From contig JAEZJF010000006.1 of the NCBI GenBank assembly GCA_023415825.1, positions 62,001 to 126,000 on the forward strand: a stretch of 64,000 nt of DNA. Reading direction: 5' to 3'. Below, in pieces: positions 34,018-43,160 of this stretch. The stretch's first letter is position 1; each line of letters starts with the position of its first letter. A model generated the notes under the pieces. The model saw only the letters and a program-made list of their open reading frames with translations. It had not been told where the DNA came from and searched no databases. The DNA is from Bacillota bacterium (GTDB lineage: Bacteria; Bacillota; Clostridia; DSM-8532). Made by a program: the position numbers and the translations under genes.

Positions 34018-35364
34018 ATGTTTGAAAGAATTAAAAAAAGAATACACCAATCCATAAATCCGACAGTTATCATCGTCTTCAGTTTTCTTATCGTCATTTT
34101 AATTGGTTCCGTTCTTCTAAGCCTGCCCATTGCCAGCGAAGACCGACAGCCCACAGAATATTTGGACTGTCTTTTTACGGCTACCTCGGCAACCTGTGTA
34201 ACAGGACTTATCGTGGTGGAAACCGGTGACCACTGGAGTCTTTTTGGTGAGTTGGTTATTATTTCGCTGATTCAAATTGGAGGATTGGGCTTTATTACAC
34301 TGGCCACTTTCTTTTTGTCCTTTATGAGCAGAAAAACCGGTTTGAAAAATATGATGCTGGCTCAGGAATCCATATCCAGCTTCAGCCTTCAAGAGACACT
34401 CCCCCTGGTTCGTCAGATAATAAAAATGGTTTTTATCGTCGAATTTACAGGTGCTATTTTGCTTTCCATAGCCTTTGTACCGCTATTTGGTCCTAAAGGT
34501 ATTTACTTTGGCTTTTTCCACGCCATTTCAGCATTCTGCAATGCAGGCTTTGATGTATTGGGCGGTTTCAAAAGCATGTCACCCTATAATGGCAATCCCC
34601 TGATTCTTTACACTATTGATCTTTTGATCATTATCGGAGGCTTGGGCTTCATTGTATGGAAAGACCTCGTTGACTTTAGAAAAACCCGCAAGCTTATGAT
34701 TCATACCAAGATAGTCCTTATTATCACTGCTATTCTTCTGGTTTTTGGCAGCGTCTTTATTTATTTTGTCGAATACTCAAACTCACTGAGCCATTTGCCG
34801 GACCATGAGAAGGTTAATGCTTCCATCTTTCTTTCGGTCAATGCAAGAACGGCAGGTTATGCTTCCACCAATCTGGATTCCATGCATTCCGTCACCAAGG
34901 CATTTGTCTCCTTGCTTATGTTCATAGGCGGCGCTTCCGGCTCCACCGCGGGCGGTATCAAGGTCAACACCCTCGGCATTATGATTATAGCAATTATCAG
35001 TGTTATTAAATCTAACAATGAAACAATCCTGCAAAAGAAGCGAATCCCAAGCAGTATTGTGTTAAAGGCTTTTTCTGTCACTATTCTGGCAGGTGCACTT
35101 GTATCTACGGTAACCATGCTCATTAATCTGACTCAACCCGATGTCAGTCTAATTAATGCCTTGTTTGAGGCGTCATCAGGTTTTGCTACCGTGGGCTTGT
35201 CCACCGGCATTACACCCCGCTTAAATTCCATCAACAAGCTTCTTCTTATTCTAAGTATGTTTATTGGACGGGTTGGCCCCATATCCTTTGCGCTGGCCTT
35301 CAGTCTCATAAAAAAGACCCCTCATAACACCATTTATCCTGACGGAAAATTCATCGTGGGATAA
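34018..35364 (+). CDS. ktrB: KtrB/TrkH-family potassium uptake subunit
   Basis: A 448-aa membrane protein with the four-repeat K+ channel fold of the SKT superfamily. The first filter loop is ATSATCVTGL, and later loops read AFCNAGFDV, ARTAGY and SSGFATVGL, each with the filter glycine. The short length fits KtrB better than TrkH. The regulatory partner KtrA (an RCK protein) is not in the window and would be needed for regulated uptake. The ATG is the only start in the frame. It is convergent with the RND transporter gene, three nt apart. Confidence 0.9.
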   Translation: MFERIKKRIHQSINPTVIIVFSFLIVILIGSVLLSLPIASEDRQPTEYLDCLFTATSATCVTGLIVVETGDHWSLFGELVIISLIQIGGLGFITLATFFLSFMSRKTGLKNMMLAQESISSFSLQETLPLVRQIIKMVFIVEFTGAILLSIAFVPLFGPKGIYFGFFHAISAFCNAGFDVLGGFKSMSPYNGNPLILYTIDLLIIIGGLGFIVWKDLVDFRKTRKLMIHTKIVLIITAILLVFGSVFIYFVEYSNSLSHLPDHEKVNASIFLSVNARTAGYASTNLDSMHSVTKAFVSLLMFIGGASGSTAGGIKVNTLGIMIIAIISVIKSNNETILQKKRIPSSIVLKAFSVTILAGALVSTVTMLINLTQPDVSLINALFEASSGFATVGLSTGITPRLNSINKLLLILSMFIGRVGPISFALAFSLIKKTPHNTIYPDGKFIVG

Positions 35365-35367
35365 AGG

Positions 35368-38300
35368 TTATGTTTTAATTCGTTTTTGCATGCGTACTTT
35401 GGTACGGTTTTGAAGGTTTTCAAATACCATGTAAAAGGACGGGATAACAATCAAGGTCACAAGGGTCGAAATGGTGAGTCCACCTATAACCACAACAGCC
35501 AGAGGACTGAGGATTTCGCTCCCTTCCTTTCTTGTGATGGCCATAGGAAGCATACCCAGGATAGTTGTCAGTGTGGTCATGAGAATGGGCCGCAATCTTT
35601 GTGGACCGGCCTTAATAATAGCATCTTCCTGACTCAACCCCTCCTCTCTGTACCGATTAACGCTGTCAATGAGTACAATGGCATTATCTACCACTATCCC
35701 CACCAGGATGATGATTCCGATAAATGCAGGGATACTCAAGGTGTTGCCGGTCAAAAGCAAGGAAAACAGAGCTCCCGTCAGCGCCAATGGTGCAGTCATC
35801 AAAATGGTTACAGGTTGTATCAAAGATTCAAACTGGGAAGCCAGCAGCATATAAACGATAAAAATCGATAAAATGAGAGCCTCTTTCAGGGCATCAAAGG
35901 AGTCAAACAAATCCTTCTGCTGCCCCCCATAGGTATAAGCATAACCCGAAGGAAACTTGTAGCTTGAAAGAGCTTTGTCAATATCATTTGTTATCTTGTT
36001 CATGGCTCTTCCGTTTATTTGTGCTGTTATGCTGACCGTTCTTTTTTGGTCGTTTCTCAAAATACTGGGCGGAGATTTTTCCAATGCTATGGTTGCCAGG
36101 TCGGATAAGGGAATACTTATTCCTCTTGGGCTTTGAACGGAGATATTGTAGATGTCCTGGATGCTTTTGGCTTGCCCCCCCAGGGTACAGACCACCAAAT
36201 CAATTTCCGATCCCCTGTATTTGTATCGTGTGGCTACTATACCATTAACCTGTGTTTGTATAGCTTGACCTACCTGTGCTGTGGTTAAGCCATAAAGAAT
36301 GGCTTTATTGCGATCTATCTTAATGGATGCTTCTTCAATCTCCTGATCTATTGAGCTTTCAGCATCTCGGATCCCTTTAACGCCACTAACTATATCCACG
36401 ATATCCTTTGATATCTTTTTAAGCTCCTGAAGATCTTCACCTGAAACCCGGATATCTACCTCATTGCTTCCTATGGAAAATCCCATGACTTTACTGTCGT
36501 CTGCAATGGTTATTTTTGCACCTGGAAGATCGGCAACATTTTTTCGGATGCTGTCAGAAATTTGGTTGATGGATCGTCCGCGCTTTTCAATGCTTCCGAC
36601 ATTTACCGATAATGTGGCTTTTTCTGTTGTTGAGCGATCAAGAACAAATCCACCATTTCCAATAGTCATATAAATTTCCTGTACCTCGGGAATCTTTCTG
36701 ATACGTTCTTGGACCTTGAATGCCATATCGTGGGTTTCGCTAAGCGCACTCCCTTTTGGCATCATCACCTCAACGGCTATAAGACCTTCATCCATGGAGG
36801 GAAAATACTCAAGCCCCACAAGAGGCAATGAAAATAAGGATAAAATGAAAAGTACGAGTGCGATGAGAATAACCGCTATTCGCCTTCTTATGCATGCTTT
36901 CAGCATTTTTTCGTACAAAACGCAAACCCGGTTATAGAAATTTTCCCATGCATCAAAAATTCTTGTCCCCAAAGATCGTCTCTTTGCGTTGGTTCTCACA
37001 AACTCAATACTCAGCAGCTTTGATGCCATCATGGGGATAAAGGTTATGGCAATAATGAGGGAAGCCAGCAGCGAAAAGGTTATGGTAAGGCCCATATCCT
37101 TGAAAACCTTTCCGGTAAGGCCTTCTACAAAAACAATAGGAATAAATACCACAATTGTTGTCAAGGTTGATGCCGATATGGCCAGCATAACCTCTTTGGC
37201 GCCAATCTCGGCCGCTTCCGTCAAACTTTTGCCCTCATGGCGGTACCTATAGATATTCTCCAATACAACAATGGAATTGTCTACCAGCATACCCACTCCC
37301 AGAGCGAGACCAGCCAAAGAAATAAGATTCAGGTTGATGCCCGAAAAATACATGAGTACAAAGGTTGTCACAACAGAAACAGGCATGGAGACAGCAATGA
37401 TCAGGGTTGCACGAAGATTCCTGAGAAACAGATACAGAATCAAAGCTGCCAGAATTCCCCCTTGAATAGCTGACTCCGTAACGCTTTGAAGTGCCAGATT
37501 AATATAATTGGAAGCATCATAGAGAATGCTGAAGTTAATGTCGGGATAGGCCTTTTTCAGGCTTGATATTTCATCACGTACCGCTTTGCAGACCTGAACG
37601 GCATTGGCATTGCTTTGCTTTTGAACAGATATATTCAGGGAAAGCTTCCCGTTAATAAAGCTCTCACTTGTCTTCACTTTTTTAGTCAGACTGACATTGG
37701 CGAAATCCTTAATTAAAACGATGCTCCCTGTAGCGGTTGGAATGGCAAGATTCTTGATCTCTTCTATACTAGTAAATTCACCGTTGGTTCTTAAGAATAT
37801 GGACATTCCCGATGTCTCTATATTGCCTGCAGGAATATTGAGATTTTCCAATGCCAGGTACTGAGAGATTGAGATTTCGTTAAAACCATAGGCAGTGAGT
37901 TTTTCCGGTATCAGCTCAATACGTACCTCCTGAGTTTCTCCTCCTGATATGCTGACTGAAGCTATTCCGCTGATGCGTTCTAGCTTGTTGATAATCTGAT
38001 CTTCCACCAACCGGGTTAAGTCCTCTAAAGTCATGTTGGAGCTTATACCCAACTCAACCGTTGACTTAAAATTGTTGGGGTCAATGCGCATGACCATGAT
38101 ATCCTGGACACCCTTGGGTAAATATGTTTTTACCAAATCAATTTTTTCGCGCATTTCAAGGGTTGCAAAATTCATATCGGTATTGTCGTTAAAATAAAGG
38201 ATGCAGAGGCTGTATTCATTTGTAGAAACAGTTTCTATGGACTTAAGGTTTGAGACAGTTGTCAGAACTCCTTCAAATGGCTTTGTTATAAGGCTTTCTA

Positions 38301-38475
38301 TCTCTCGAGGGCCTGCTCCGGTATATTTTGCCGTAACTACCGCAATAGGCATATTAAGATTAGGAAGCAAATCAACCTTAAGCTTTGATAAAGAAACTGA
38401 CCCGATGAGGCAAATGGCCAGAATTACCATGATAATGGTTACCGGTCTGCGGATGGATATTTTGGATAAATTCAT
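35368..38475 (-). CDS. RND-family multidrug/lipid efflux transporter
   Basis: A 1035-aa proton-driven efflux protein of the AcrB/HAE1 group, here of the Gram-positive kind (compare Bacillus SwrC). Two homologous halves each have six membrane helices: N-terminal SIRRPVTIIMVILAICLIG, and middle regions with VGMLVDNSIVVLENI and GIVVDNAIVLID carrying the proton-relay aspartates. The fusion-protein gene is upstream, its stop overlapping this start as ATGA. No TolC-like gene exists, as expected without an outer membrane. The substrate is unknown. Confidence 0.92.
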   Translation of the reverse strand: MNLSKISIRRPVTIIMVILAICLIGSVSLSKLKVDLLPNLNMPIAVVTAKYTGAGPREIESLITKPFEGVLTTVSNLKSIETVSTNEYSLCILYFNDNTDMNFATLEMREKIDLVKTYLPKGVQDIMVMRIDPNNFKSTVELGISSNMTLEDLTRLVEDQIINKLERISGIASVSISGGETQEVRIELIPEKLTAYGFNEISISQYLALENLNIPAGNIETSGMSIFLRTNGEFTSIEEIKNLAIPTATGSIVLIKDFANVSLTKKVKTSESFINGKLSLNISVQKQSNANAVQVCKAVRDEISSLKKAYPDINFSILYDASNYINLALQSVTESAIQGGILAALILYLFLRNLRATLIIAVSMPVSVVTTFVLMYFSGINLNLISLAGLALGVGMLVDNSIVVLENIYRYRHEGKSLTEAAEIGAKEVMLAISASTLTTIVVFIPIVFVEGLTGKVFKDMGLTITFSLLASLIIAITFIPMMASKLLSIEFVRTNAKRRSLGTRIFDAWENFYNRVCVLYEKMLKACIRRRIAVILIALVLFILSLFSLPLVGLEYFPSMDEGLIAVEVMMPKGSALSETHDMAFKVQERIRKIPEVQEIYMTIGNGGFVLDRSTTEKATLSVNVGSIEKRGRSINQISDSIRKNVADLPGAKITIADDSKVMGFSIGSNEVDIRVSGEDLQELKKISKDIVDIVSGVKGIRDAESSIDQEIEEASIKIDRNKAILYGLTTAQVGQAIQTQVNGIVATRYKYRGSEIDLVVCTLGGQAKSIQDIYNISVQSPRGISIPLSDLATIALEKSPPSILRNDQKRTVSITAQINGRAMNKITNDIDKALSSYKFPSGYAYTYGGQQKDLFDSFDALKEALILSIFIVYMLLASQFESLIQPVTILMTAPLALTGALFSLLLTGNTLSIPAFIGIIILVGIVVDNAIVLIDSVNRYREEGLSQEDAIIKAGPQRLRPILMTTLTTILGMLPMAITRKEGSEILSPLAVVVIGGLTISTLVTLIVIPSFYMVFENLQNRTKVRMQKRIKT

Positions 38476-39773
38476 TGGTTATCCTCCTCCGAGATGATCA
38501 CAGCATCATTAGGCTTAAGAAAATGCTGTCCTTTTACGACCAGAAGCTCACCTTCATTAATCCCGCTTAAAATTTCAGTTTTATCACCACTGCTAATACC
38601 CGTATCGACATACTTCATAACCGCTTGATTGCTTTCTGCCACATATACAAAGCTGCCATTTTCATTGGTAAGAACAGAGGAATCAGGTACTATAATGGCA
38701 TTTTCATGACGATCTGTTAAAATACCCACTTTCGCTGTCATTCCAGGCTTTATGAGATTCCCGCTGTTTTTAACATCTATAAGAATACTATAAGTCAGTG
38801 TTTTCTGATCCACTGCCGGGCTTACAGTGGCTATCACACCATTGAAAGAATCTGTACCTATGGAAGGGATTGTGATATCAAAGGTATCACCCTTTTTAAT
38901 TCTATTGATGACTTTTTCAGTGACTGAAAGGACAACCTGAACCTTATCGGTATTCATGATGGTGTAAGGTGTCATGGTATTTGAAATCAAACATCCTGCT
39001 ACAATGTCCTTGGTGGCAATTATACCGTCCATGGGGGATTTGACCTGGGTATAGTCCAGTTGTTTTCGAGTATTCTCTATCTGAAGCTTAAGCATATCAT
39101 AGGAGGCCTGAGCTTGATTGAGCTGATCTTGAGCCGCTGTTTGCGCATCCTTTGAAAGCTTGCTTTCATAGAGATCCCTTGCCTGGATGGCAGAGTTTAA
39201 GGCATTCTGAGCCTGCTTATACTGATTCTTGATTTGATTATATTGAAGCTGGTTGATAAGCTTGACTTCATACATTAGGGCAGCACTGTCATAGGCCGCC
39301 TTAGCCGCAGTAAAATTATCTTCTGCACTTTTCAGGGCAGTTTTCAACTGAAGTCTCTGGCTTTCATATTGACCGCCTGATGCAGATATGACACCTGTTT
39401 GGGCCAATGAGAGAGTGGCCTCGGCTACCTTTAACTGCTCTTCCAGGACTTTGATGCTGTCTTCTAATTGGGAATTGTCCAGAGAAAAGAGTAAGTCACC
39501 CTCCTTAACATAGTCCCCTACCTCGAAAAATGTTGAAGCAACCTTTCCAGCCACAGGTGATACCACATAAGCAAGCTTACTTGGCTGAATCAGCCCAGTG
39601 TAATGCGTAATATTGTCAATGGTTCCTCTTAAGACCTTCGTTACGGTTACCGGTACGATATTTTTGCTGGAATCCTCTTGAATTGGATGAGCGCATGACG
39701 TTATAGAGGAAATAACCAAAACTAAAATCAAATAAATACCTAATCTTTTAGGCATGCCTTTTTTAGTAAGCAT
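38472..39773 (-). CDS. RND efflux membrane fusion lipoprotein
   Basis: A periplasm-like adaptor of the HlyD/MFP family that would couple to the RND protein encoded right after it. The signal peptide ends in SITSC, a lipobox, so it is anchored by lipid. A biotinyl-lipoyl half (AGKVASTFFEVGDYVKEGD) and a long alpha-hairpin (about residues 105-210) follow, then the second lipoyl half and beta-barrel. I begin at ATG 39773, 8 nt after a GAGAGGG; the open frame extends to 39872 without a site. The protein is about 433 aa. Confidence 0.9.
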   Translation of the reverse strand: MLTKKGMPKRLGIYLILVLVISSITSCAHPIQEDSSKNIVPVTVTKVLRGTIDNITHYTGLIQPSKLAYVVSPVAGKVASTFFEVGDYVKEGDLLFSLDNSQLEDSIKVLEEQLKVAEATLSLAQTGVISASGGQYESQRLQLKTALKSAEDNFTAAKAAYDSAALMYEVKLINQLQYNQIKNQYKQAQNALNSAIQARDLYESKLSKDAQTAAQDQLNQAQASYDMLKLQIENTRKQLDYTQVKSPMDGIIATKDIVAGCLISNTMTPYTIMNTDKVQVVLSVTEKVINRIKKGDTFDITIPSIGTDSFNGVIATVSPAVDQKTLTYSILIDVKNSGNLIKPGMTAKVGILTDRHENAIIVPDSSVLTNENGSFVYVAESNQAVMKYVDTGISSGDKTEILSGINEGELLVVKGQHFLKPNDAVIISEEDNQ

Positions 39774-40046
39774 CTTATCTACCCTCTCACCTTTGAAAAT
39801 TGTCGACTCCAAGAAATCATGTGCTGTAAAACTTATGTATTCCGGGATCTTAGAGTCTCGATCGTCTGTCAAAAAAACACCTATAGTAAGTATTGATTTT
39901 TTGAGGGTAGTTTAGTCTCATTTGAAGATTATTTTTTCTTGTCAGTATGTGTAAATGTTGCCAGATAGATATGATGTTTTGTTTTTTCAATATGTTATAC
40001 TTATTAAGGTTCCCTAAGGTTTACTAAAAGTGAGTGGATATTTAAG

Positions 40047-40529
40047 ATGGCTAAAGAAATCAAAACAAATGCTATGAGAATTCTAGAAAAAAATGCTGTC
40101 AGCTATAGAGTGTATCACTATGCCTGTGATGAATTTATGGACGGCGTTTCTGTGGCTAAGACACTCAACCAGCCTCCAGAAAGATGTTTCAAAACATTGG
40201 TTACCCAAGGCAAGAGTAAGGACTACTTCGTTTTTGTCATCCCCGTTGCCGAAGAGCTGGACCTGAAGAAAGCAGCGGCTTCTGTGCATGAAAAATCAGT
40301 TGAAATGATTCCGGTCAAGGATATTACCCCAGTTACAGGCTATATCCGGGGAGGTTGCACCCCCGTCGGCATGAAAAAGTCCTATCCAACTGTTATACAT
40401 TCAAGCGCGAGCGGATTCGACAAAATCATCCTGAGCGGCGGAAGAATCGGTTCCCAAATAGAAATAGCCCCCAACGACCTGGTTAAAGTGGTTGGGGGAT
40501 CTTTTGAAGACATCATCATGCTTAGCTGA
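40047..40529 (+). CDS. ybaK: YbaK/EbsC-type Cys-tRNA(Pro) deacylase
   Basis: A 160-aa trans-editing enzyme that clears Cys (or Ala) mischarged on tRNA-Pro. The PF04073 fold is clear: the FKTLVT lysine region near residue 50, and IRGGCTPVGMKKSYP near 100-114 with the substrate-pocket GxxxP. It is monocistronic and converges on secA2, with the last 8 nt overlapping. Near its 3' end a perfect 8-bp inverted repeat (40468-40498) may serve as the secA2 terminator on the other strand. Confidence 0.88.
   Translation: MAKEIKTNAMRILEKNAVSYRVYHYACDEFMDGVSVAKTLNQPPERCFKTLVTQGKSKDYFVFVIPVAEELDLKKAAASVHEKSVEMIPVKDITPVTGYIRGGCTPVGMKKSYPTVIHSSASGFDKIILSGGRIGSQIEIAPNDLVKVVGGSFEDIIMLS
40468..40498 (-). terminator. 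possible secA2 terminator inside ybaK
   Basis: CCCCCAAC (40468-40475) pairs exactly with GTTGGGGG (40491-40498). On the minus strand it is followed by CTATTTCTATTT, a weak U-rich tail, just after the secA2 stop. It lies within ybaK coding sequence, so the pairing may be partly accidental. Confidence 0.4.
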
Positions 40530-42777
40530 ATTTTCTTTTTAGCTTTGCCAAAAGACCCTGAAATGTGAAAACTGTTCCCTTTATGGTATTTGACATGGAC
40601 TTGACCAAGCTTGGAATCCGGCTAAATTGGCCGGCACTTTCATTAATCATATAAGTCCATGTAGTTGTGGCTGCCGAAAGGCCAGCTTCTTCCATGTCAA
40701 TTCCATTTTCAGTTATTTTGCATTTCCTCATGTAATCCACAACATTGCGTTTAATGTCCGCTACCATTTCATCAAATGCCAAAACCGCAAATATCTGGTA
40801 TTCATCCAAAGGACTTTTGCCCCCAATAACCATCAGATGGATGCCGTTGCGTTTATCTTCCATAGCCGCTAAATAAGCGGCCCAGTTCATATTGATAAAG
40901 TAAAGCATCAATTGCTTTTCAGCAATTGTCACCCCATGCTTTCCCGAACGGTCAACTAACTCCTGATAAAGCACAGGTTCTTCTTTCTGCATGATTCCTG
41001 GGGTCTTCAAATCCAACAAAAGTTGAGTTCGAAACTTGGTCGCATTTTTTCTCTGTTCTTCAAGAATCTGCGAATATCGTTCCAACATATACCGAGCCTC
41101 TACATCTTTGCCTTCTTGTATCTTTTGAGCGCGACGCAACAGATAAGGGTATTTTTTATAATCATAAAACTCAATCTCAAAAAAAGTTTCCAATATTAAA
41201 TCTTTTAAGCAAACAAAAAACTGGCTTTCACCCGGATCTCCCTGCCGCCCGGCACGCCCCCGCAATTGATTGTCAATGCGAATACTGCGGTTTATTCCCG
41301 TACTTACCACAAATAGACCGCCTGCGGCACGGACAAAGTCAGCTTGTTTTTCATCACTGCCACCAAGCCTGATATCAACGCCGCGTCCGGCCATATTTGT
41401 GGAAATTGTAATTTGATAGGGTTTCCCGGCTTCAACAATAATCGCGGCTTCCTCTGCGTCGTTTCTAGCATTAAGAACGCAATGCTTTATACCCTGCTGC
41501 GTCAATAGCTTAGAAAAGTGTTCCGATTCCTGCACGCTCTGTGTACCAATCAGAACAGGTTGTCCCTTAACATGCGAGGAATATATACAAGATAGAATAG
41601 CGGCCTCTTGTTCTTTCTTGACTAAGAATATTGAATCGGGATGGTCAATGCGAATACATGGTATATGCGGCGGGATTATATCAACTTCCAATTCATACAT
41701 TTTACTAAACTCCGGTGCGGAAGATACCGCCGTTCCTGTCATACCGCAAAGCATTTTGTATTGTAATAAAAATGCCTGCATGCTCATGGAGTTATAAATA
41801 ACCGATGGGGCTTCCTGTGACCCTAATTCCTGCATTTCTACTGCCTGATGCAATAAATCAGGGAAGCGCCTGTTTTCGGCAACACGGCCCGTAGATTCAT
41901 CAATGACCAGTATAGTGCCATTCTTTATAATGTAATCTTTGTCTTTCTCTAAAAGATATTTTGCCTCTAACGCTGCATTAATCATTGCAAGTACATCTGC
42001 GTTTTTACTTGCATACAGATTTCCAATCTGCAATTTTGCTTCCATTGACTCAATGCCTGTTTCCGTCAGCCATACTTGATTATCCGCTTGATTGACTTTA
42101 AAATCATATCCTGACAATTCCGAAACAGCCTTAGCAACCTGAACCGCCATTGATGGGCGACTATCAGCATTTCCTGCTAAAACCAGTGGTGTTCTTGCTT
42201 CGTCAATCAGAATAGAATCCGCTTCATCTACAAGGGCAACAGAAAAGGAGTTAAATAACAGCTGCTCTTTTTCTGTGCAGAGGAAACCGCGCAAATAATC
42301 AAATGCAGCCTCCTTTGCCGACACATAAACCACATCACAAGAATAGGCCGCTTTTCTATGGGCAAAGTTAGAGGACTCTGCAATATACCCACAAGTCAGC
42401 CCGCAAGAAGAGTAAATTGACAGGTTTGTACTGTAATCCCGATATGCCAGATAATCATTGAATACTAAAATATGAACGTGCTTTTTTTGCAAGGCAAGAA
42501 TGGTTGCGGTAACAACAGCCGCAAGTGTTTTTCCCTCACCAGTGGGCAGCTCTGCAATTCTACCCTGCTGCATTGAATATGCAGCCATTAGTTGTGTGTC
42601 AAATAAAGATAGACCGGTTTTCCTTCGGATGATTTCTTTAAGGATACTGTACGCTTCCATGATTCTATCATCACTTTGAACACATTTTTGGAGTAGAGCT
42701 ACCAAATTTTTTTCTTCCGAATTCTCCCACTGGTATTTTTTCATTTTTAAGATGAAATCATTTACTGTTTTATTCAT
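40522..42777 (-). CDS. secA2: accessory preprotein translocase ATPase SecA2
   Basis: A 751-aa SecA paralogue. The Walker A motif TGEGKTL, DEAD-type motif VDEADSILIDEARTPL, motif MAGRGVDI and the arginine-rich RGRAGRQGD are intact, so ATP-driven translocase activity is likely. It lacks the C-terminal zinc-binding tail of housekeeping SecA and is shorter. No SecY2 or accessory Asp proteins are nearby, so it is an orphan that probably uses SecYEG for a subset of substrates. AAGGAG lies 8 nt before the ATG but is embedded in a 19-bp hairpin. The gene directly upstream is a small membrane protein. Confidence 0.9.
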   Translation of the reverse strand: MNKTVNDFILKMKKYQWENSEEKNLVALLQKCVQSDDRIMEAYSILKEIIRRKTGLSLFDTQLMAAYSMQQGRIAELPTGEGKTLAAVVTATILALQKKHVHILVFNDYLAYRDYSTNLSIYSSCGLTCGYIAESSNFAHRKAAYSCDVVYVSAKEAAFDYLRGFLCTEKEQLLFNSFSVALVDEADSILIDEARTPLVLAGNADSRPSMAVQVAKAVSELSGYDFKVNQADNQVWLTETGIESMEAKLQIGNLYASKNADVLAMINAALEAKYLLEKDKDYIIKNGTILVIDESTGRVAENRRFPDLLHQAVEMQELGSQEAPSVIYNSMSMQAFLLQYKMLCGMTGTAVSSAPEFSKMYELEVDIIPPHIPCIRIDHPDSIFLVKKEQEAAILSCIYSSHVKGQPVLIGTQSVQESEHFSKLLTQQGIKHCVLNARNDAEEAAIIVEAGKPYQITISTNMAGRGVDIRLGGSDEKQADFVRAAGGLFVVSTGINRSIRIDNQLRGRAGRQGDPGESQFFVCLKDLILETFFEIEFYDYKKYPYLLRRAQKIQEGKDVEARYMLERYSQILEEQRKNATKFRTQLLLDLKTPGIMQKEEPVLYQELVDRSGKHGVTIAEKQLMLYFINMNWAAYLAAMEDKRNGIHLMVIGGKSPLDEYQIFAVLAFDEMVADIKRNVVDYMRKCKITENGIDMEEAGLSAATTTWTYMINESAGQFSRIPSLVKSMSNTIKGTVFTFQGLLAKLKRKFS

Positions 42778-42780
42778 AAA

Positions 42781-42887
42781 AAATACTCCTTATCATAACC
42801 CATGCCGTTATAATGAAGGAGCATTTATAAAATACCCTTCATCAAATTGACATAATTTTTTCGTGTTATTATGATAAAGGAGTATTT
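42781..42887 (-). promoter_or_regulatory. four-segment leader attenuator controlling secA2 translation
   Basis: Read on the minus strand, S1 (42887-42865) and S3 (42826-42807) are complementary to S4 (42799-42781), which contains the secA2 AAGGAG. S3:S4 forms 19 pairs (two G-U, one bulged base) around a 7-nt loop; S1:S4 forms about 18. S2 (42843-42829) can pair with S1 or with S3 (ATGAAGG/CCTTCAT exact). Thus S1:S2 plus S3:S4 hides the ribosome-binding site, while S2:S3 frees it. S1 begins inside the upstream stop codon, so a ribosome there would block it. Confidence 0.7.
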
Positions 42888-43110
42888 ATTCGTTCTTACA
42901 CACAGAAAGAGCTACAGCAATGTAGCCCGTTATATATTCGGGTATACAAAATAAAAAAGATACAACTACTATGAGTATGGCAGGGAGAAACACAATAATT
43001 GTATTAAGTAATGTCATGGCTAGTGCAGCTAGCATGAGGAAATAAATGAAACCACAAAAAACACGATTCATGAAAAAATCCGATTCCATGGCAAATAAAT
43101 TGATTATCAT
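42886..43110 (-). CDS. 74-aa two-helix membrane protein upstream of secA2
   Basis: A small hydrophobic protein with two predicted membrane segments (about residues 16-38 and 42-66) and a short polar end VCKNE. I know no family for it. AAAGGAGG lies 6 nt before ATG 43110, so it is well translated; the in-frame codon at 43134 lacks a site. The stop is 109 nt before the secA2 start, and the leader attenuator begins in the stop codon. It may be a secretion or insertion monitor like SecM or MifM; no known arrest motif is seen, so this rests on position and RNA structure. Confidence 0.7.
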   Translation of the reverse strand: MIINLFAMESDFFMNRVFCGFIYFLMLAALAMTLLNTIIVFLPAILIVVVSFLFCIPEYITGYIAVALSVCKNE

Positions 43111-43160
43111 TCGTTTCCTCCTTTCACTAGCCATTTCAAAGCTTTCAGCAGGTAGGGTTC

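Noticed and set aside
40468..40498. mobile-element end at the perfect inverted repeat in ybaK
   Set aside because: An isolated 8-bp repeat with no transposase or target duplication. A terminator role for secA2 is simpler.
40522..42777. horizontally acquired accessory Sec island (SecA2/SecY2/Asp)
   Set aside because: No SecY2, Asp or glycosyltransferase genes flank it, and base composition by eye resembles the neighbours.
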